From positions 1 through 64,000 of the forward strand of contig JAJEDJ010000045.1 in the NCBI GenBank assembly GCA_022821545.1: a stretch of DNA of 64,000 bases, in the 5' to 3' direction. The position numbers were made by a program, and so were the translations under genes. Below are positions 16,427 through 25,807 of this stretch, one piece after another (positions within the stretch are counted from its first letter, which is position 1; each line of letters begins with the position of its first letter). The notes under the pieces are model-generated. The model saw nothing but the letters and a program-made list of their open reading frames with translations, ran no database searches and was not told the DNA's origin. This DNA is from Caldilineaceae bacterium. Lineage in GTDB: Bacteria > Chloroflexota > Anaerolineae > Caldilineales > Caldilineaceae.

Positions 16427-17653
16427 TTACTCCTTTTGTTCCCTTTCTTCCCTGGGCCGTTCGGGAAGCTTCATAATCGCAGGCACGCCGGCAAATGCGA
16501 CCAGCCCGCTGATCAAGAATGCAGTCTCAAGCCCGAACCTGTCCGCCAGGCTTCCCAGTAGCCACAGCGCTGGCGACCGAATAACGAAATTGGCCATTAG
16601 GAAAAGGCCGTTTGCCAGGGCGCGGTTCTGTTGAAAACTGTCCTGTACCACCGCCAGCAATACGGCAGACGGCGAAAGCATCGCAAATCCAAGCGGCAAC
16701 AGAAACGCAAATAGCATCCAGCCCGAACTGTTCAGGAATCCCAGGAAGAGGACCGGCGAGACCAGAAACAAAACAATCAGGATTCGTCGCCGTCCTAACC
16801 AGTCGCTGGCTGTGCCCATAGTCAGAGCGCCCAGCACACCCGCCCCTTCCAACAGCGTTAACGACAGCCCCGCAATCTCGAACTCATATCCCTTCACGTC
16901 CTGCATGAAAATCGGCAAATAGGTTGTCATCGAAATCGACATAAACACTCGCGCTGCCATGATCCAGAGCAGGGGAGGGTAAACTTTTCGCGCAGCCGGC
17001 AACAACTGTTGCAGGGAAAGAAGCCTTCCCGGTGCCGGCTTCGCGGAGACCCCGCGCAGGCGCCAGAAAAGAAAGATCGAAGCCAGCCAGCCAAACACCG
17101 CCACCCGCCATATTCCCTCAAGCCCAAACCAGCTGATGGCTGCAATTACCATCAGGGGCCCCACCGTTCGCCCCAGCTCTCCCGCCGCCATGAAGAAGCT
17201 CATGCCGGTTCCCACTCGGTTTCCCGAAATACGCCCGATCATGGCCGGGGCCGGCGCATGAAAGGCTGCAGAGCTCAGGCCCGCCACAAGCAGCAAGAGG
17301 GCCAACAGCGCATAACTGTTCGCCAGCCCCAGCAAACTGCACACGGTGGCAGTCGCTGCCGGAGCCAGAATGATGAAGTAACGTAGACTGATCCTGTCCG
17401 CCGCGTGGCCGATGAACGGCTGCAGCAGGCTGGGAATCTGCATGAAGACCGCCAGCCCCCCGATCGCCGCATAGTCGACCGCCAGCCTTTCGCGAATCAA
17501 TGGAAGCAGAGGCGGCACAAACGCGGTGAAAATGTCATGGACAAAGTGACCCGTTACTATCGTCAACACCTCTCGGGTCTGAAACTTGGCGCCTTCTTCC
17601 GGCTCTTCCTCGATTACAGTTGGTTCAGTGGGACGCTCTAATGTGGTTGACAT
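16427..17653 (-). CDS. MFS transporter, fosmidomycin-resistance (Fsr)-like
   Basis: A 408-residue major facilitator with twelve predicted helices. The start of helix 1, HFVHDIFTAFVPPLLPLI, is typical of the Fsr subfamily. Further features are the loop GHAADRISLRY between helices 2 and 3 and its C-half counterpart GTASDWLGRRR. Exporters of this group pump fosmidomycin or other small compounds out of the cell; the substrate here is unknown. I take ATG 17653 (MSTTLERP) with AGGAA upstream. A GTG at 17710 is in frame but gives an unlike N-terminus. It is convergent with dgkA and divergent from the sugar transporter cluster. Confidence 0.85.
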   Translation of the reverse strand: MSTTLERPTEPTVIEEEPEEGAKFQTREVLTIVTGHFVHDIFTAFVPPLLPLIRERLAVDYAAIGGLAVFMQIPSLLQPFIGHAADRISLRYFIILAPAATATVCSLLGLANSYALLALLLLVAGLSSAAFHAPAPAMIGRISGNRVGTGMSFFMAAGELGRTVGPLMVIAAISWFGLEGIWRVAVFGWLASIFLFWRLRGVSAKPAPGRLLSLQQLLPAARKVYPPLLWIMAARVFMSISMTTYLPIFMQDVKGYEFEIAGLSLTLLEGAGVLGALTMGTASDWLGRRRILIVLFLVSPVLFLGFLNSSGWMLFAFLLPLGFAMLSPSAVLLAVVQDSFQQNRALANGLFLMANFVIRSPALWLLGSLADRFGLETAFLISGLVAFAGVPAIMKLPERPREEREQKE

Positions 17654-17818
17654 GGGGAACGCGGTTCCTGTATACACCTTCCCATCTCCTTCTCCAGGGC
17701 AGGTGTTCACTATGCAATAAGAAAGGTATGTGGGTATCGGCTGATTGTAACATCAGTTCAGAAGATGACAAGCGCCTGAAAACAGTCCCTGGCGAAGGTT
17801 CAGCCGGATTTCGCGCAC

Positions 17819-17847
17819 TTGACACGCCCAATCCCCTATTCTATATT
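17819..17847 (+). promoter_or_regulatory. Promoter of the sugar ABC cluster
   Basis: TTGACA (17819-17824), a 17-bp spacer and TATATT (17842-17847) lie 94 bp upstream of the first binding-protein gene. The -35 is a perfect match. Confidence 0.75.
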
Positions 17848-17940
17848 GTTGGCAGTTTCGCTTCGGCCAGAATCTGAGTGCGTATACTTCGATCTTTGAC
17901 CGGATGGACCTCTTTCGCACGTCACCCAAAGGAGATCATC

Positions 17941-19311
17941 ATGATCAGACGCAAAGTAAGCCGACGTGACTTCCTGGCTGCTTCCGGCGCCGCGACCGCC
18001 GGAGCCCTCCTCGCCGCCTGCGGGCCGGCGGCCGCTCCCGCCGCCGAGTCTGACAGTGGCGATATGCCCGCCGCCGAAGGCTATTCAATCGTCTATACCT
18101 ATCCGCACCCGGATACAAATATGCTCGGCGGCAACCAGCGGCTGATTCTCGAGCGCTACGACTCGATGGTGCCCGGCACGGAAGTTCAGGTGGAGCTGAA
18201 GACCGGCTATGAGATGTCCCGCGTGCAAGCAGACCTTGCCGCCGGCACAGCGCCCGATCTCTTTTGGGCCGGCTATACCTCTGTCATCCAGGCCATCGAC
18301 GAGGGCCTGATCGTCAATCAGCAGGACTACATGGAGGCCTCCGGCGTCGACTTCGACGACTTTGTCGACGGCATCGAAGCCATCTACGCCCCGCCGACCG
18401 TGGGCGGCCACTTCTGGGGCATGCCCTACGAACAGGTCGTTGTCCTCTTCGCCTACAACGTCGCCGCCCTCGAAGAGTCCGGCATGGAACCGCCGCCCAA
18501 GGACTGGACCTGGGATGACGTCATCGAATGGGGTGTCAATGTTACTCGCGACGTAAACGGCAAGCGTCCCAATGAAGATGGTTTCGACCCCAACGAGGTC
18601 GACGTCTGGGGTGTCGCCTACTGGCAGCACTTCGCAATCCAGGAATACCTGCCCTGGACCGCCGGCCAGCTCTACGTCGACGAAACTCGCACAAAAGCGA
18701 CCATCAACAACGACGGTGTCCGCGACTCCCTCCAATACCTGCGCGATGCCTATGCCAGCGGGTCCGCCACCGAGAAGCCGCCCGAAAAGGGCCTCGTTTC
18801 CGGCAAAGTCGTATTCCAGGAAGTTGGAAACTGGGGCCTGCTCGACTTCGAAAAGCAGATCGGAGAGGGTGGGCTCGGCGCCCTTTACACACCCAGCCAT
18901 CCCGTGCATCAAATTACCGCAACCCCCTGGTACGACAAAGAGCTGTGGATGCCCGTCCAGGATGACAAGAATCGTGAAGCTGCCGCCTATGAGTTCTCCG
19001 AGTGGTGGGCGCTTGGGGATCCCTATCTCGAATTCTGCCTCGAAACCGGCTACTTCCCCTTCACCAAGAGTCACTTCGCCGACCAGCGCTGGCTCGATGC
19101 CATAGAGGGCAAGGAGTTCATGGAGATTGCCGGGGAGATGCCCGCCTACGCCACCAACACCCGCTTCTGGGCCCTGTTCAAAGGCGCTCAGGAGGCCCAG
19201 CAATCCATGTATGAGTTGTGGGATCTGGCCGTGCATACCGACGATGATCTGGAAGTGCTCATGGCCGCCGCCGAAGCCGAAGTACAGCGAATCATCGACA
19301 AATACAACTGA
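17941..19311 (+). CDS. ABC sugar-binding lipoprotein 1 (CUT1 type)
   Basis: A 456-residue extracytoplasmic solute-binding protein. The N-terminus carries a Tat motif (SRRDFLAA) followed by a lipobox LLAAC at about residue 27, so it is exported folded and anchored by lipid. The mature part follows the family 1 sugar-binding pattern: an early QVELKTGYEMSRVQADLAAG, APDLFWAG, and a hinge region with WGMPYEQVVVLFAYN. AAAGGAGATC precedes ATG 17941. It heads six same-strand genes with two permease pairs. The substrate is unknown, probably an oligosaccharide or sugar derivative. Its length is identical to the second binding protein, but their sequences differ strongly. Confidence 0.9.
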   Translation: MIRRKVSRRDFLAASGAATAGALLAACGPAAAPAAESDSGDMPAAEGYSIVYTYPHPDTNMLGGNQRLILERYDSMVPGTEVQVELKTGYEMSRVQADLAAGTAPDLFWAGYTSVIQAIDEGLIVNQQDYMEASGVDFDDFVDGIEAIYAPPTVGGHFWGMPYEQVVVLFAYNVAALEESGMEPPPKDWTWDDVIEWGVNVTRDVNGKRPNEDGFDPNEVDVWGVAYWQHFAIQEYLPWTAGQLYVDETRTKATINNDGVRDSLQYLRDAYASGSATEKPPEKGLVSGKVVFQEVGNWGLLDFEKQIGEGGLGALYTPSHPVHQITATPWYDKELWMPVQDDKNREAAAYEFSEWWALGDPYLEFCLETGYFPFTKSHFADQRWLDAIEGKEFMEIAGEMPAYATNTRFWALFKGAQEAQQSMYELWDLAVHTDDDLEVLMAAAEAEVQRIIDKYN

Positions 19312-19375
19312 CATCGCTCTGGCTGAGCCAACGAAACGCGCTATCCGATTCACCCTCGCTCTATAGGAGTAAGAA

Positions 19376-20746
19376 ATGACAGATCTGAGCAGAAGAACCT
19401 TTCTCAAGGCCGCCGCCGGTACGGCGGGAGTAGGAATTTTGGCCGCCTGCGCGCCCGTTGCCGCCCCCGCCGGCTCCTCCGAAATGGCATCGGACGCACC
19501 GGACGAGATGGTCGCCGAACTTGAAATGTGGACCGAGATGGCGACCGTCCCCTGGTTGGGCGCGATGGACGAAATCGTCGAAAGCTTCAACAGCGCCAAC
19601 CCCGGCATCCACGTCACACACAGCGGTTTCTCCGGCCTGGCTTACGAACAGGCCACCAAGACCGCCTTCGCCGGCGGCGCCGTGCCCGACTTCCTTCAGA
19701 CCGACGCTGGACCCGGCGCGCTTTCCGCCTTTATTGAGGCCGACCAGCTCTTGGACCTGACCGACGTTGTCGAGGAGAGCAAGGGCGCCATCTACCCCGA
19801 CGCACTCGACTCCGTTCTCTACAAGGGCCGCTACTGGGGCGCGCCCTGGGCCATGACCGTCGCCAACCTCATCTACTACAATGCCGAAATCCTCGCCGAA
19901 CACGGCGTCGACCCCGCCGCATTGACCACCTGGAGCGCCTTCACTGACGCCTGCCAGACCTTCCAGGACGCCGGAATCATCCCCGTCCTGATCGGCGCCA
20001 AGAACGCCTGGCCCGGCGGCCACTGGGCCCAGCACCTCTACATCAGAACCTTCGGCGTCAAAGGCTCGGTCGATCTCTTCCTCCGCGGCCTCGACGTCAA
20101 CCATGAGTCCCCCCTCAGATTCACCGATCCGGCCGGCGTAAGGGTCTGGGAGCTGATCAAAGAGCTCTTGGACAGCGAATACTACTCCAGGGGCGTGCTC
20201 TCCGACGACTATCCCGCCGCCTTCGGCAAGCTCTTCCGCGGCGACGGCGCTTTCTTCCAGACCGGCGGCTGGTTACTCGGCGAATGGTTTGCCCAGGAAA
20301 ACCCCCAGATCGACCTCCAGTTCATGCTCATGCCGGCCATCGACGGTATCGCCGAGAGCAACGCCGACGAAGTCTCCTTCAACGCCCGCACGCTGATCGT
20401 GCCCAGGGAATCGGCCCATCCTGAAGAGGCGCAGGTCTTCGTTAAGTGGTACCTGCAATCCGAGGACCCGCACAGAATCTGGTACAAACATCTCCCCGGC
20501 GAGGCGCCTCCGATGCCGCTTACGTCGCCGATGGAAAACCTGCGGCCGGAGTCCTCCCGGCTCATCGACTTGCTGGACAAGGCGCCTGCCCTGACCATCA
20601 TGATCGAACGGGCGATGGACTACAACATTGGCCAGGAGATCCTCTGGCACGGCTCCAGCGGCGTCCTCAGCGGCGCCCTCACCCCCGAAGAAGCCGCCGA
20701 ACGCGCCGAGAATCTGGTGCTCGAATGGCGCGAGGCGCGCATGTAG
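19376..20746 (+). CDS. ABC sugar-binding lipoprotein 2 (CUT1 type)
   Basis: A 456-residue solute-binding lipoprotein with a Tat signal (SRRTFLKAAAG) and lipobox ILAAC. Family 1 features include ESFNSANPGIHVTHSGF, AGGAVPDFLQTDAG and the central GRYWGAPWAMTVANLIYYN hinge. GGAG lies a few bases before ATG 19376. The 64-bp gap to the first binding-protein gene and 49 bp to the first permease suggest one operon. It is probably partner to one of the two permease pairs downstream; which one cannot be told from the order alone. Its substrate is not evident. Confidence 0.9.
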   Translation: MTDLSRRTFLKAAAGTAGVGILAACAPVAAPAGSSEMASDAPDEMVAELEMWTEMATVPWLGAMDEIVESFNSANPGIHVTHSGFSGLAYEQATKTAFAGGAVPDFLQTDAGPGALSAFIEADQLLDLTDVVEESKGAIYPDALDSVLYKGRYWGAPWAMTVANLIYYNAEILAEHGVDPAALTTWSAFTDACQTFQDAGIIPVLIGAKNAWPGGHWAQHLYIRTFGVKGSVDLFLRGLDVNHESPLRFTDPAGVRVWELIKELLDSEYYSRGVLSDDYPAAFGKLFRGDGAFFQTGGWLLGEWFAQENPQIDLQFMLMPAIDGIAESNADEVSFNARTLIVPRESAHPEEAQVFVKWYLQSEDPHRIWYKHLPGEAPPMPLTSPMENLRPESSRLIDLLDKAPALTIMIERAMDYNIGQEILWHGSSGVLSGALTPEEAAERAENLVLEWREARM

Positions 20747-20795
20747 CCCTCGCCCCAGGAAGGATGCTTGAAGCTCCTCCCGAAAAGGAGTAGGA

Positions 20796-21734
20796 ATGCG
20801 GCGCTCTGCGCTGACGGGCGGGTCGGAAAAGGGCCCGCGCACGGGTCGCTATGATGGACGCTTCGCTCTGGTCCTCATAGCGCCCGCCTTCTTTTTCTAC
20901 ACGGTCTTCCTCATCCTGCCGCTCTTCGGTACGGTGGTGATTGGCTTTACCGACTGGACGGGCATCAGCTTTTCCACTCTTAGATTCACTGGTCTTGAAA
21001 ACTTCATTCAAATGGCCGGTGACGAGTTCTTCTGGGGCGCGTTCCGAAACAGTTTTCTCTTCGTCGCCTGTTGCCTCCTCCTCCAGGTCGGCGTTGCCCT
21101 CCTCTTCGCCATCATTCTGGAGTCCGGTCCCAGGTTTGCCAAGTGGTTCCGTAGCATCTTCTTCGTTCCGTTCGTTATTTCGCTCGTCGTCATCGGCATC
21201 CTCTTCAACTTCCTGCTCGACCCGACGCTCGGCATCGTTGACAGTCTGCTGCGCGCTATCGGCCTTGAAGGACCCAAATTCGGCTGGCTGGGCACACGTA
21301 CGCTCAACGTCTTTGTCGTGATTGCAGTCCATATCTGGCGCAATTTCGGCTTCACGATGTTCCTGCTCATCGCCGGGCTGCAGGCTATCCCGCGCGAACT
21401 GCAGGAGAGCGCCCGTCTCGACGGCGCCACCTCCTGGCAGCTGACCACGCGGATTACAGTCCCCCTGCTGCGCGAAGTGCTCGTCGTTGCCTCCGTGATC
21501 ACCTCGATCGACGCCATGCGCGTCTTTGATCTCGTCTACACTCTCACCGGCGGCGGGCCCTTCCACAGCTCCGAGACGGTCGTGACCTATATCTACCAGC
21601 TCGGCCTTGGCGGCGCCCGTACACAGCATGGATACGCTACCGCCATCGCGCTCGTGCTCGTCCTTGTAATCATCGGCATGTCCGTTCTTCAGTTCACCCT
21701 TGCCCGCGCCGGCAGGGGAGCCGTTTCCACCTGA
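20796..21734 (+). CDS. ABC sugar permease, MalF type (pair 1)
   Basis: A 312-residue inner-membrane permease with six helices after a basic cytoplasmic N-tail. The coupling EAA motif is clear: ELQESARLDGATSWQLTTRI, near residue 200, contacts the ATPase. The MalF-like hairpin region FDLVYTLTGGGPFHSSETV follows the EAA loop, as in CUT1 MalF/UgpA relatives. AAAGGAG precedes ATG 20796. It is paired with the next gene (10-bp gap). No ATPase gene is found in the cluster, so a shared MsiK/UgpC-type ATPase elsewhere is expected. Confidence 0.92.
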   Translation: MRRSALTGGSEKGPRTGRYDGRFALVLIAPAFFFYTVFLILPLFGTVVIGFTDWTGISFSTLRFTGLENFIQMAGDEFFWGAFRNSFLFVACCLLLQVGVALLFAIILESGPRFAKWFRSIFFVPFVISLVVIGILFNFLLDPTLGIVDSLLRAIGLEGPKFGWLGTRTLNVFVVIAVHIWRNFGFTMFLLIAGLQAIPRELQESARLDGATSWQLTTRITVPLLREVLVVASVITSIDAMRVFDLVYTLTGGGPFHSSETVVTYIYQLGLGGARTQHGYATAIALVLVLVIIGMSVLQFTLARAGRGAVST

Positions 21735-21744
21735 GGTCTCCTTA

Positions 21745-22611
21745 ATGGTCTTTCGTGAACTCAGTCTGCCGGTCAGGCTTCTCTTCTATCTCTTCTTGAT
21801 CGTCGCCGCCGTCAGCATCCTCTATCCTTTGACGTGGATGTCCTACACCTCGCTCAAGACCAACGAAGAGGTCATGCTCTCACCCTTCGGCCTGCCGACC
21901 CGCGTCTCTTTCGAAAACATCGCCGAAGCCTGGCAGACCGGGAACTTCACCCGCCTCTATGCCAACAGTCTGCTGATCGCAATCGTCTCGGTCGTCGGCA
22001 TCATTACGATTTCGACTACAGCCGCCTACGGACTGGCCCGCTATCACTTCAACGGCAATCGGGCTCTCTTTCTCTACTTTCTGGTCGGCATGGCCGTACC
22101 CACCCAGGCCCTCATGGTTCCCAGCTTCAAGTTGATGGCCATCCTCGACTCCTGGGCCGCTGCCCTGCATCTGCCAGTCCCCTTGCTCAACAGCCCCCTC
22201 GCCGTCATCCTGACCTACATGAGCTGGTCCTCCCTTGCAATCATCTTCATTCGCGCCTACTTCATGTCAATTCCCCCGGAACTGGAAGACGCCGCCCGCG
22301 TGGATGGGGCCAGAGAGTTGCAGATCCTGCGCCATGTTATGGTCCCTCTGGCCATGCCGGCGATTGCGACCATGACCATTTTCTATTTCGTCTTCTTCTG
22401 GAACGACTTTCTCTGGCCCCTCATCTATCTGCACAAGCATACGCTGCGCACAATTCCTCTTGGTATCATGCACTTCGAGGGCAAATATGTAAGTCTTTGG
22501 AGTCTGCAGGTGGCGGCCCTCTCGTTGGCCGCTTGGCCTCCTATCTTCATCTATGTACTGTTCCACCGCCGCATCCAGCGCGGCCTGACAGAGGGCGCCC
22601 TCAAGTTCTGA
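21745..22611 (+). CDS. ABC sugar permease, MalG type (pair 1)
   Basis: A 288-residue permease with six helices. The EAA loop reads ELEDAARVDGARELQILRHV. The N-terminal YPLTWMSYTSLKTNEEV and the C-terminal end RGLTEGALKF are typical of MalG/UgpE components. ATG 21745 follows the partner stop by 10 bp with GAGG upstream; an in-frame ATG at 21700 overlaps the previous gene and is less likely. It forms a heterodimer with the preceding permease. Its specificity is not evident from sequence. Confidence 0.92.
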   Translation: MVFRELSLPVRLLFYLFLIVAAVSILYPLTWMSYTSLKTNEEVMLSPFGLPTRVSFENIAEAWQTGNFTRLYANSLLIAIVSVVGIITISTTAAYGLARYHFNGNRALFLYFLVGMAVPTQALMVPSFKLMAILDSWAAALHLPVPLLNSPLAVILTYMSWSSLAIIFIRAYFMSIPPELEDAARVDGARELQILRHVMVPLAMPAIATMTIFYFVFFWNDFLWPLIYLHKHTLRTIPLGIMHFEGKYVSLWSLQVAALSLAAWPPIFIYVLFHRRIQRGLTEGALKF

Positions 22612-22689
22612 AATGGGCCCCTTTCTATGAACATCTGGGCAGGACGGCAAGAGATGCCAGGACCTTGCGCAGGAAAGTGATTCTTACCT

Positions 22690-23643
22690 ATGGCCAATAC
22701 TTCCCAAGCCGGCGCCGCGATTCCCCGGATGCGCCCCAGCCGGTTTCGTCTGCCGCCCGGGGAGGCATGGAGGGAGAACCTCTACGGATATCTCTTCATC
22801 TCGCCCTGGATTCTGGGGTTCGTGATGTTCCTGGCGGGGCCTCTTCTGGTTTCACTTGGACTTATGTTTACCGAGTACGCCGGCTTCAAGAAGATCACCT
22901 ATGTGGGTCTGGCGAACTTCGAGGAACTGATAAAATTTGACATCCGCTTCATCGGCTCGTTGCGCGTCAGCGCCGTATTCGCCTTTTGGACGGTTTCCCT
23001 GGCAATCATCATCTCGCTGGCCATGGCGCTCCTCCTCAATCAGCGCTTCAAGGGCCACACCTTCTTCCGCGGCCTCTTCTACCTGCCGGCAGCGGTCAGT
23101 GGTGTCGCCATGACCTTCGTCTGGGCCGCGATGTTCGAGAAGGACTACGGGATGTTCAACCAGATTCTGCGTATCTTCGACTTCGATCGCGTCGCCTGGC
23201 TGACATCGATTGAGTGGGCCCTGCCCTCCTACATCATCATGCGCCTTTACGGCGTGGGCCACTACATGGTGATCATGCTTGCCGGCCTGCAGAGCATACC
23301 GGACGATCTTCACGAGGCCGCCAAGGTCGACGGCGCCAACGCACTGGCCCTGTTCCGCCACGTCACCCTGCCCCTTCTGTCGCCGACCATCTTCTTCCTG
23401 ATGATTGTCGGCATGATCGGCTCACTCCAGGTCTTTACCGAGGGCTTCATGTTGACCCAGGGGGGGCCGGCGCGTTCCACGCTCTTCTATGTCCTCTACC
23501 TCTATATCGTCGCATTCACCGAGAGGCGGTTCGGATACGCCAGTGTGCTGGCCTGGCTTCTTTTCCTGATCATTATGGGCTTGACCCTACTTCAGTTCTG
23601 GCTGGCCCGGCGCTGGGTTCACTACGAGTCGGAGGAGGCATAA
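22690..23643 (+). CDS. ABC sugar permease, MalF type (pair 2)
   Basis: A 317-residue permease with six helices. The EAA loop DLHEAAKVDGANALALFRHV and the MalF-type tail (FTEGFMLTQGGPARSTLFYV) are clear. It begins 78 bp after pair 1, in the same direction, and its stop is immediately followed by the start of the partner gene. The sequence is clearly distinct from pair 1, so this is a second transporter and not a recent duplicate. It could serve binding protein 1 or 2. Confidence 0.92.
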   Translation: MANTSQAGAAIPRMRPSRFRLPPGEAWRENLYGYLFISPWILGFVMFLAGPLLVSLGLMFTEYAGFKKITYVGLANFEELIKFDIRFIGSLRVSAVFAFWTVSLAIIISLAMALLLNQRFKGHTFFRGLFYLPAAVSGVAMTFVWAAMFEKDYGMFNQILRIFDFDRVAWLTSIEWALPSYIIMRLYGVGHYMVIMLAGLQSIPDDLHEAAKVDGANALALFRHVTLPLLSPTIFFLMIVGMIGSLQVFTEGFMLTQGGPARSTLFYVLYLYIVAFTERRFGYASVLAWLLFLIIMGLTLLQFWLARRWVHYESEEA

Positions 23644-24546
23644 ATGGCAACCGATATCGGACAAGCGAGCAGTCCCTGGATGTACCGCCGGGCGTTGCGG
23701 CTGGCCCTGAACTACCTGGTCGCCATTGCAATTGGCGTCATCATGATCTTTCCGCTGCTATGGATGTTCTCGGGCGCCCTCAAGACAAAGGAATTGCTGC
23801 TCGAAGAGACCGTCATCAATCTGATCCCGCCTCTCCCTTGGCAGTGGCACAACTTCATCGATGCCTGGACTGCCTTGGCCTTCACCCGGTTCCTCATAAA
23901 CACTCTTGTCATCACGGTAGCGTCCATGTTCGGAGGGCTGCTTTCCGCCTCCATGGTGGCATACGGCTTTGCCCGGCTGCGCTTCGTAGGACGAAACTTC
24001 CTGTTCTTCATCGTTCTGGGCACGATGATGGTCCCAATGCAGGTTACGGCGATCCCAACATTCCTGCTCTTCCATCGCCTGGGCTGGCTGAACACCTACC
24101 TGCCGCTCATTGTGCCTATGTGGATGGGTGGCGGCGCCTTCTATATCTTCTTGTTGCGCCAGTACATTATGACAATCCCCACCGAGCTCGACGATGCCGC
24201 CAAGATCGACGGCTGCTCCCCGATCGGAATCTACCGCCACGTGATCCTGCCTAACATCGGCCCGGCGCTGGCCGCGGCTTCGATTTTCCTCTTCCTTCAT
24301 TCCTGGAATGACCTGTGGGGGCCGCTGATCTATCTGACCGACGATAACACCTGGACACTTGCGCGCGGCATGCTGACCTTCAAGCGGACGCTGGCCGAAT
24401 TCCGCCATGGCGGCGGACTGCGCCAATACCAGATTCACTGGTTCCTCTCTCTCGGCACCATGACCATGCTGCCTGTTCTCTTTATCTATCTCGTCCTTCA
24501 GCGCCACTTTGTAAGCGGCGTTGTAACTTCCGGCCTCAAGGGGTAA
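23644..24546 (+). CDS. ABC sugar permease, MalG type (pair 2)
   Basis: A 300-residue permease with six helices. The EAA loop is ELDDAAKIDGCSPIGIYRHV and the C-terminus ends FVSGVVTSGLKG, the standard MalG-type end. ATG 23644 directly follows the TAA of the partner gene, indicating coupled translation. This is the last gene of the transporter run. An 80-bp gap then leads to the linker lipoprotein, and no hairpin is obvious there. Confidence 0.92.
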   Translation: MATDIGQASSPWMYRRALRLALNYLVAIAIGVIMIFPLLWMFSGALKTKELLLEETVINLIPPLPWQWHNFIDAWTALAFTRFLINTLVITVASMFGGLLSASMVAYGFARLRFVGRNFLFFIVLGTMMVPMQVTAIPTFLLFHRLGWLNTYLPLIVPMWMGGGAFYIFLLRQYIMTIPTELDDAAKIDGCSPIGIYRHVILPNIGPALAAASIFLFLHSWNDLWGPLIYLTDDNTWTLARGMLTFKRTLAEFRHGGGLRQYQIHWFLSLGTMTMLPVLFIYLVLQRHFVSGVVTSGLKG

Positions 24547-24626
24547 TCTGTTCACAACACCGTGCTTTAACGGCTGACGACCGGCGAACCGTCAGCAACA
24601 TTGAAGCGATAGGGCGCCAAAAAACT

Positions 24627-25673
24627 ATGCAACGACTCCCGCTTTTGGTCGCTTCAGCCCTGCTGCTCTTTATCGCTTCCTGCAACGGCCCTGCAGACGA
24701 AGGCCTCCTGCCTCCCGAGTCCGGAATCTCCGCCGCCGAAATGCAGGAGCCCTCGGCGGACGCGTCCCCCGAATCTGTCGCTACAGAAGAGGCCGGGACA
24801 GACCCCGCTGCTACCGCATCGCCTACTTCGACGCCCTTACCTTCGCCCACCGCAACGGAAACAACCCTGCCGGCGCCCTCGCCGACCGGGACCCCGACTT
24901 TGATCCCAACTGCAACGCCATCCCCGACCCTGACGGTAACCCCTGAGCCGCCCACGCCGACGGCCACCCCGACCGCCACCCCGACCGCAACCGCCGCGGA
25001 TACGCCTCCGCAACCATCTCCGACCCCAACTCTGACAGCCGCGCCGCCGCAACCGTCGCCGACACCAACTCTGACAGCCGTGCCCACCGCTACCGCGATT
25101 CCGGCCGCAGTCTTTGTACGCAGCCATACTACGTATGCTGCTGATTACCAATTGGTGCTGGTTGGAGAGCTGGTGAACGGCGGCGCCTTCGAGGTCTATG
25201 GTGTCCGTGTGCAGGCCAGGTTCTACAGCGGCAAAGGCGAACAAATCGCCGATGCCGAAGCGCCGGCGGCCTTTGGCAAATTGGATGCGGAACGCACCGC
25301 TCCTTTTCGCATGGTCGTGGACGTCGACCCGACCGCGGTGGAGAGCTACGAGTTGGATCTATTCTTTGATGAGTTCACCATCGCAGAGTACCGTGAACTT
25401 GAAGTGTCGGCCGTAGCCGTAGTGGAGCGGGGCGGACGCGTTGCGGTTGTCGGTAGACTTCACAATCCGCACGAAACGGCGCTGACTTCGATAAGGGTGG
25501 CCGCTACCTTCTATGACGAGGCCGGGGAAGTTGCGGAGGTAGTAGAGCTGCCCATGTTCGGAGAAACAATCACGCCCGGTGCGGAACTTCCCTTTGAAAT
25601 CCCCTTGCAGGAAGCCGGCAGAACGTACGCGCATCTGCACGTGCAAGCACAGGGTCAACTGAGTCTGTTCTGA
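24627..25673 (+). CDS. Lipoprotein with Pro/Thr linker and FxLYD-like domains
   Basis: A 348-residue exported lipoprotein. The lipobox IASC puts the acylated residue at Cys19. Residues about 55-155 form a Pro/Thr/Ala-rich linker containing two copies of a 13-residue unit PPQPSPTPTLTA(A/V) (25005-25043 and 25044-25082). The C-terminal 190 residues hold two beta-sandwich units with the pattern of FxLYD-type domains (LVGELVNGGAFEVYGVRVQA and VVGRLHNPHETALTSIRVAA). It ends GQLSLF. It may be a surface-exposed spacer protein. It is convergent with the subtilase gene and may be co-transcribed with the ABC cluster, 80 bp upstream. Confidence 0.75.
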   Translation: MQRLPLLVASALLLFIASCNGPADEGLLPPESGISAAEMQEPSADASPESVATEEAGTDPAATASPTSTPLPSPTATETTLPAPSPTGTPTLIPTATPSPTLTVTPEPPTPTATPTATPTATAADTPPQPSPTPTLTAAPPQPSPTPTLTAVPTATAIPAAVFVRSHTTYAADYQLVLVGELVNGGAFEVYGVRVQARFYSGKGEQIADAEAPAAFGKLDAERTAPFRMVVDVDPTAVESYELDLFFDEFTIAEYRELEVSAVAVVERGGRVAVVGRLHNPHETALTSIRVAATFYDEAGEVAEVVELPMFGETITPGAELPFEIPLQEAGRTYAHLHVQAQGQLSLF

Positions 25674-25729
25674 ACGCCTGCAGTCGACGTCCTGCATGAA
25701 GCGTTCCTTCTAGGGCTCGCAACGCGCAA

Positions 25730-25766
25730 CGCCCTTCCGCGAGCGAATACGCTGCACGGAAGGGCG
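25730..25766. terminator. Hairpin between convergent genes
   Basis: CGCCCTTCCG (25730-25739) pairs with CGGAAGGGCG (25757-25766) around a 17-base loop, in the gap between the linker lipoprotein and the subtilase stop. T-rich sequence follows on the plus strand only loosely. Confidence 0.5.
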
Positions 25767-25790
25767 CCGTGATTCTATCCGTGATTCTAT
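25767..25790. repeat. 12-bp tandem duplication
   Basis: CCGTGATTCTAT is repeated exactly at 25767-25778 and 25779-25790, directly after the hairpin. Confidence 0.85.
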
Positions 25791-25807
25791 ATTGGCTGAC
25801 CTGCGCT

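Noticed and set aside
18085..20104. Minus-strand ORFs (18085-19617, 19361-20104) antisense to the binding-protein genes
   Set aside because: Both overlapped genes have signal peptides, lipoboxes and ribosome sites on the plus strand.
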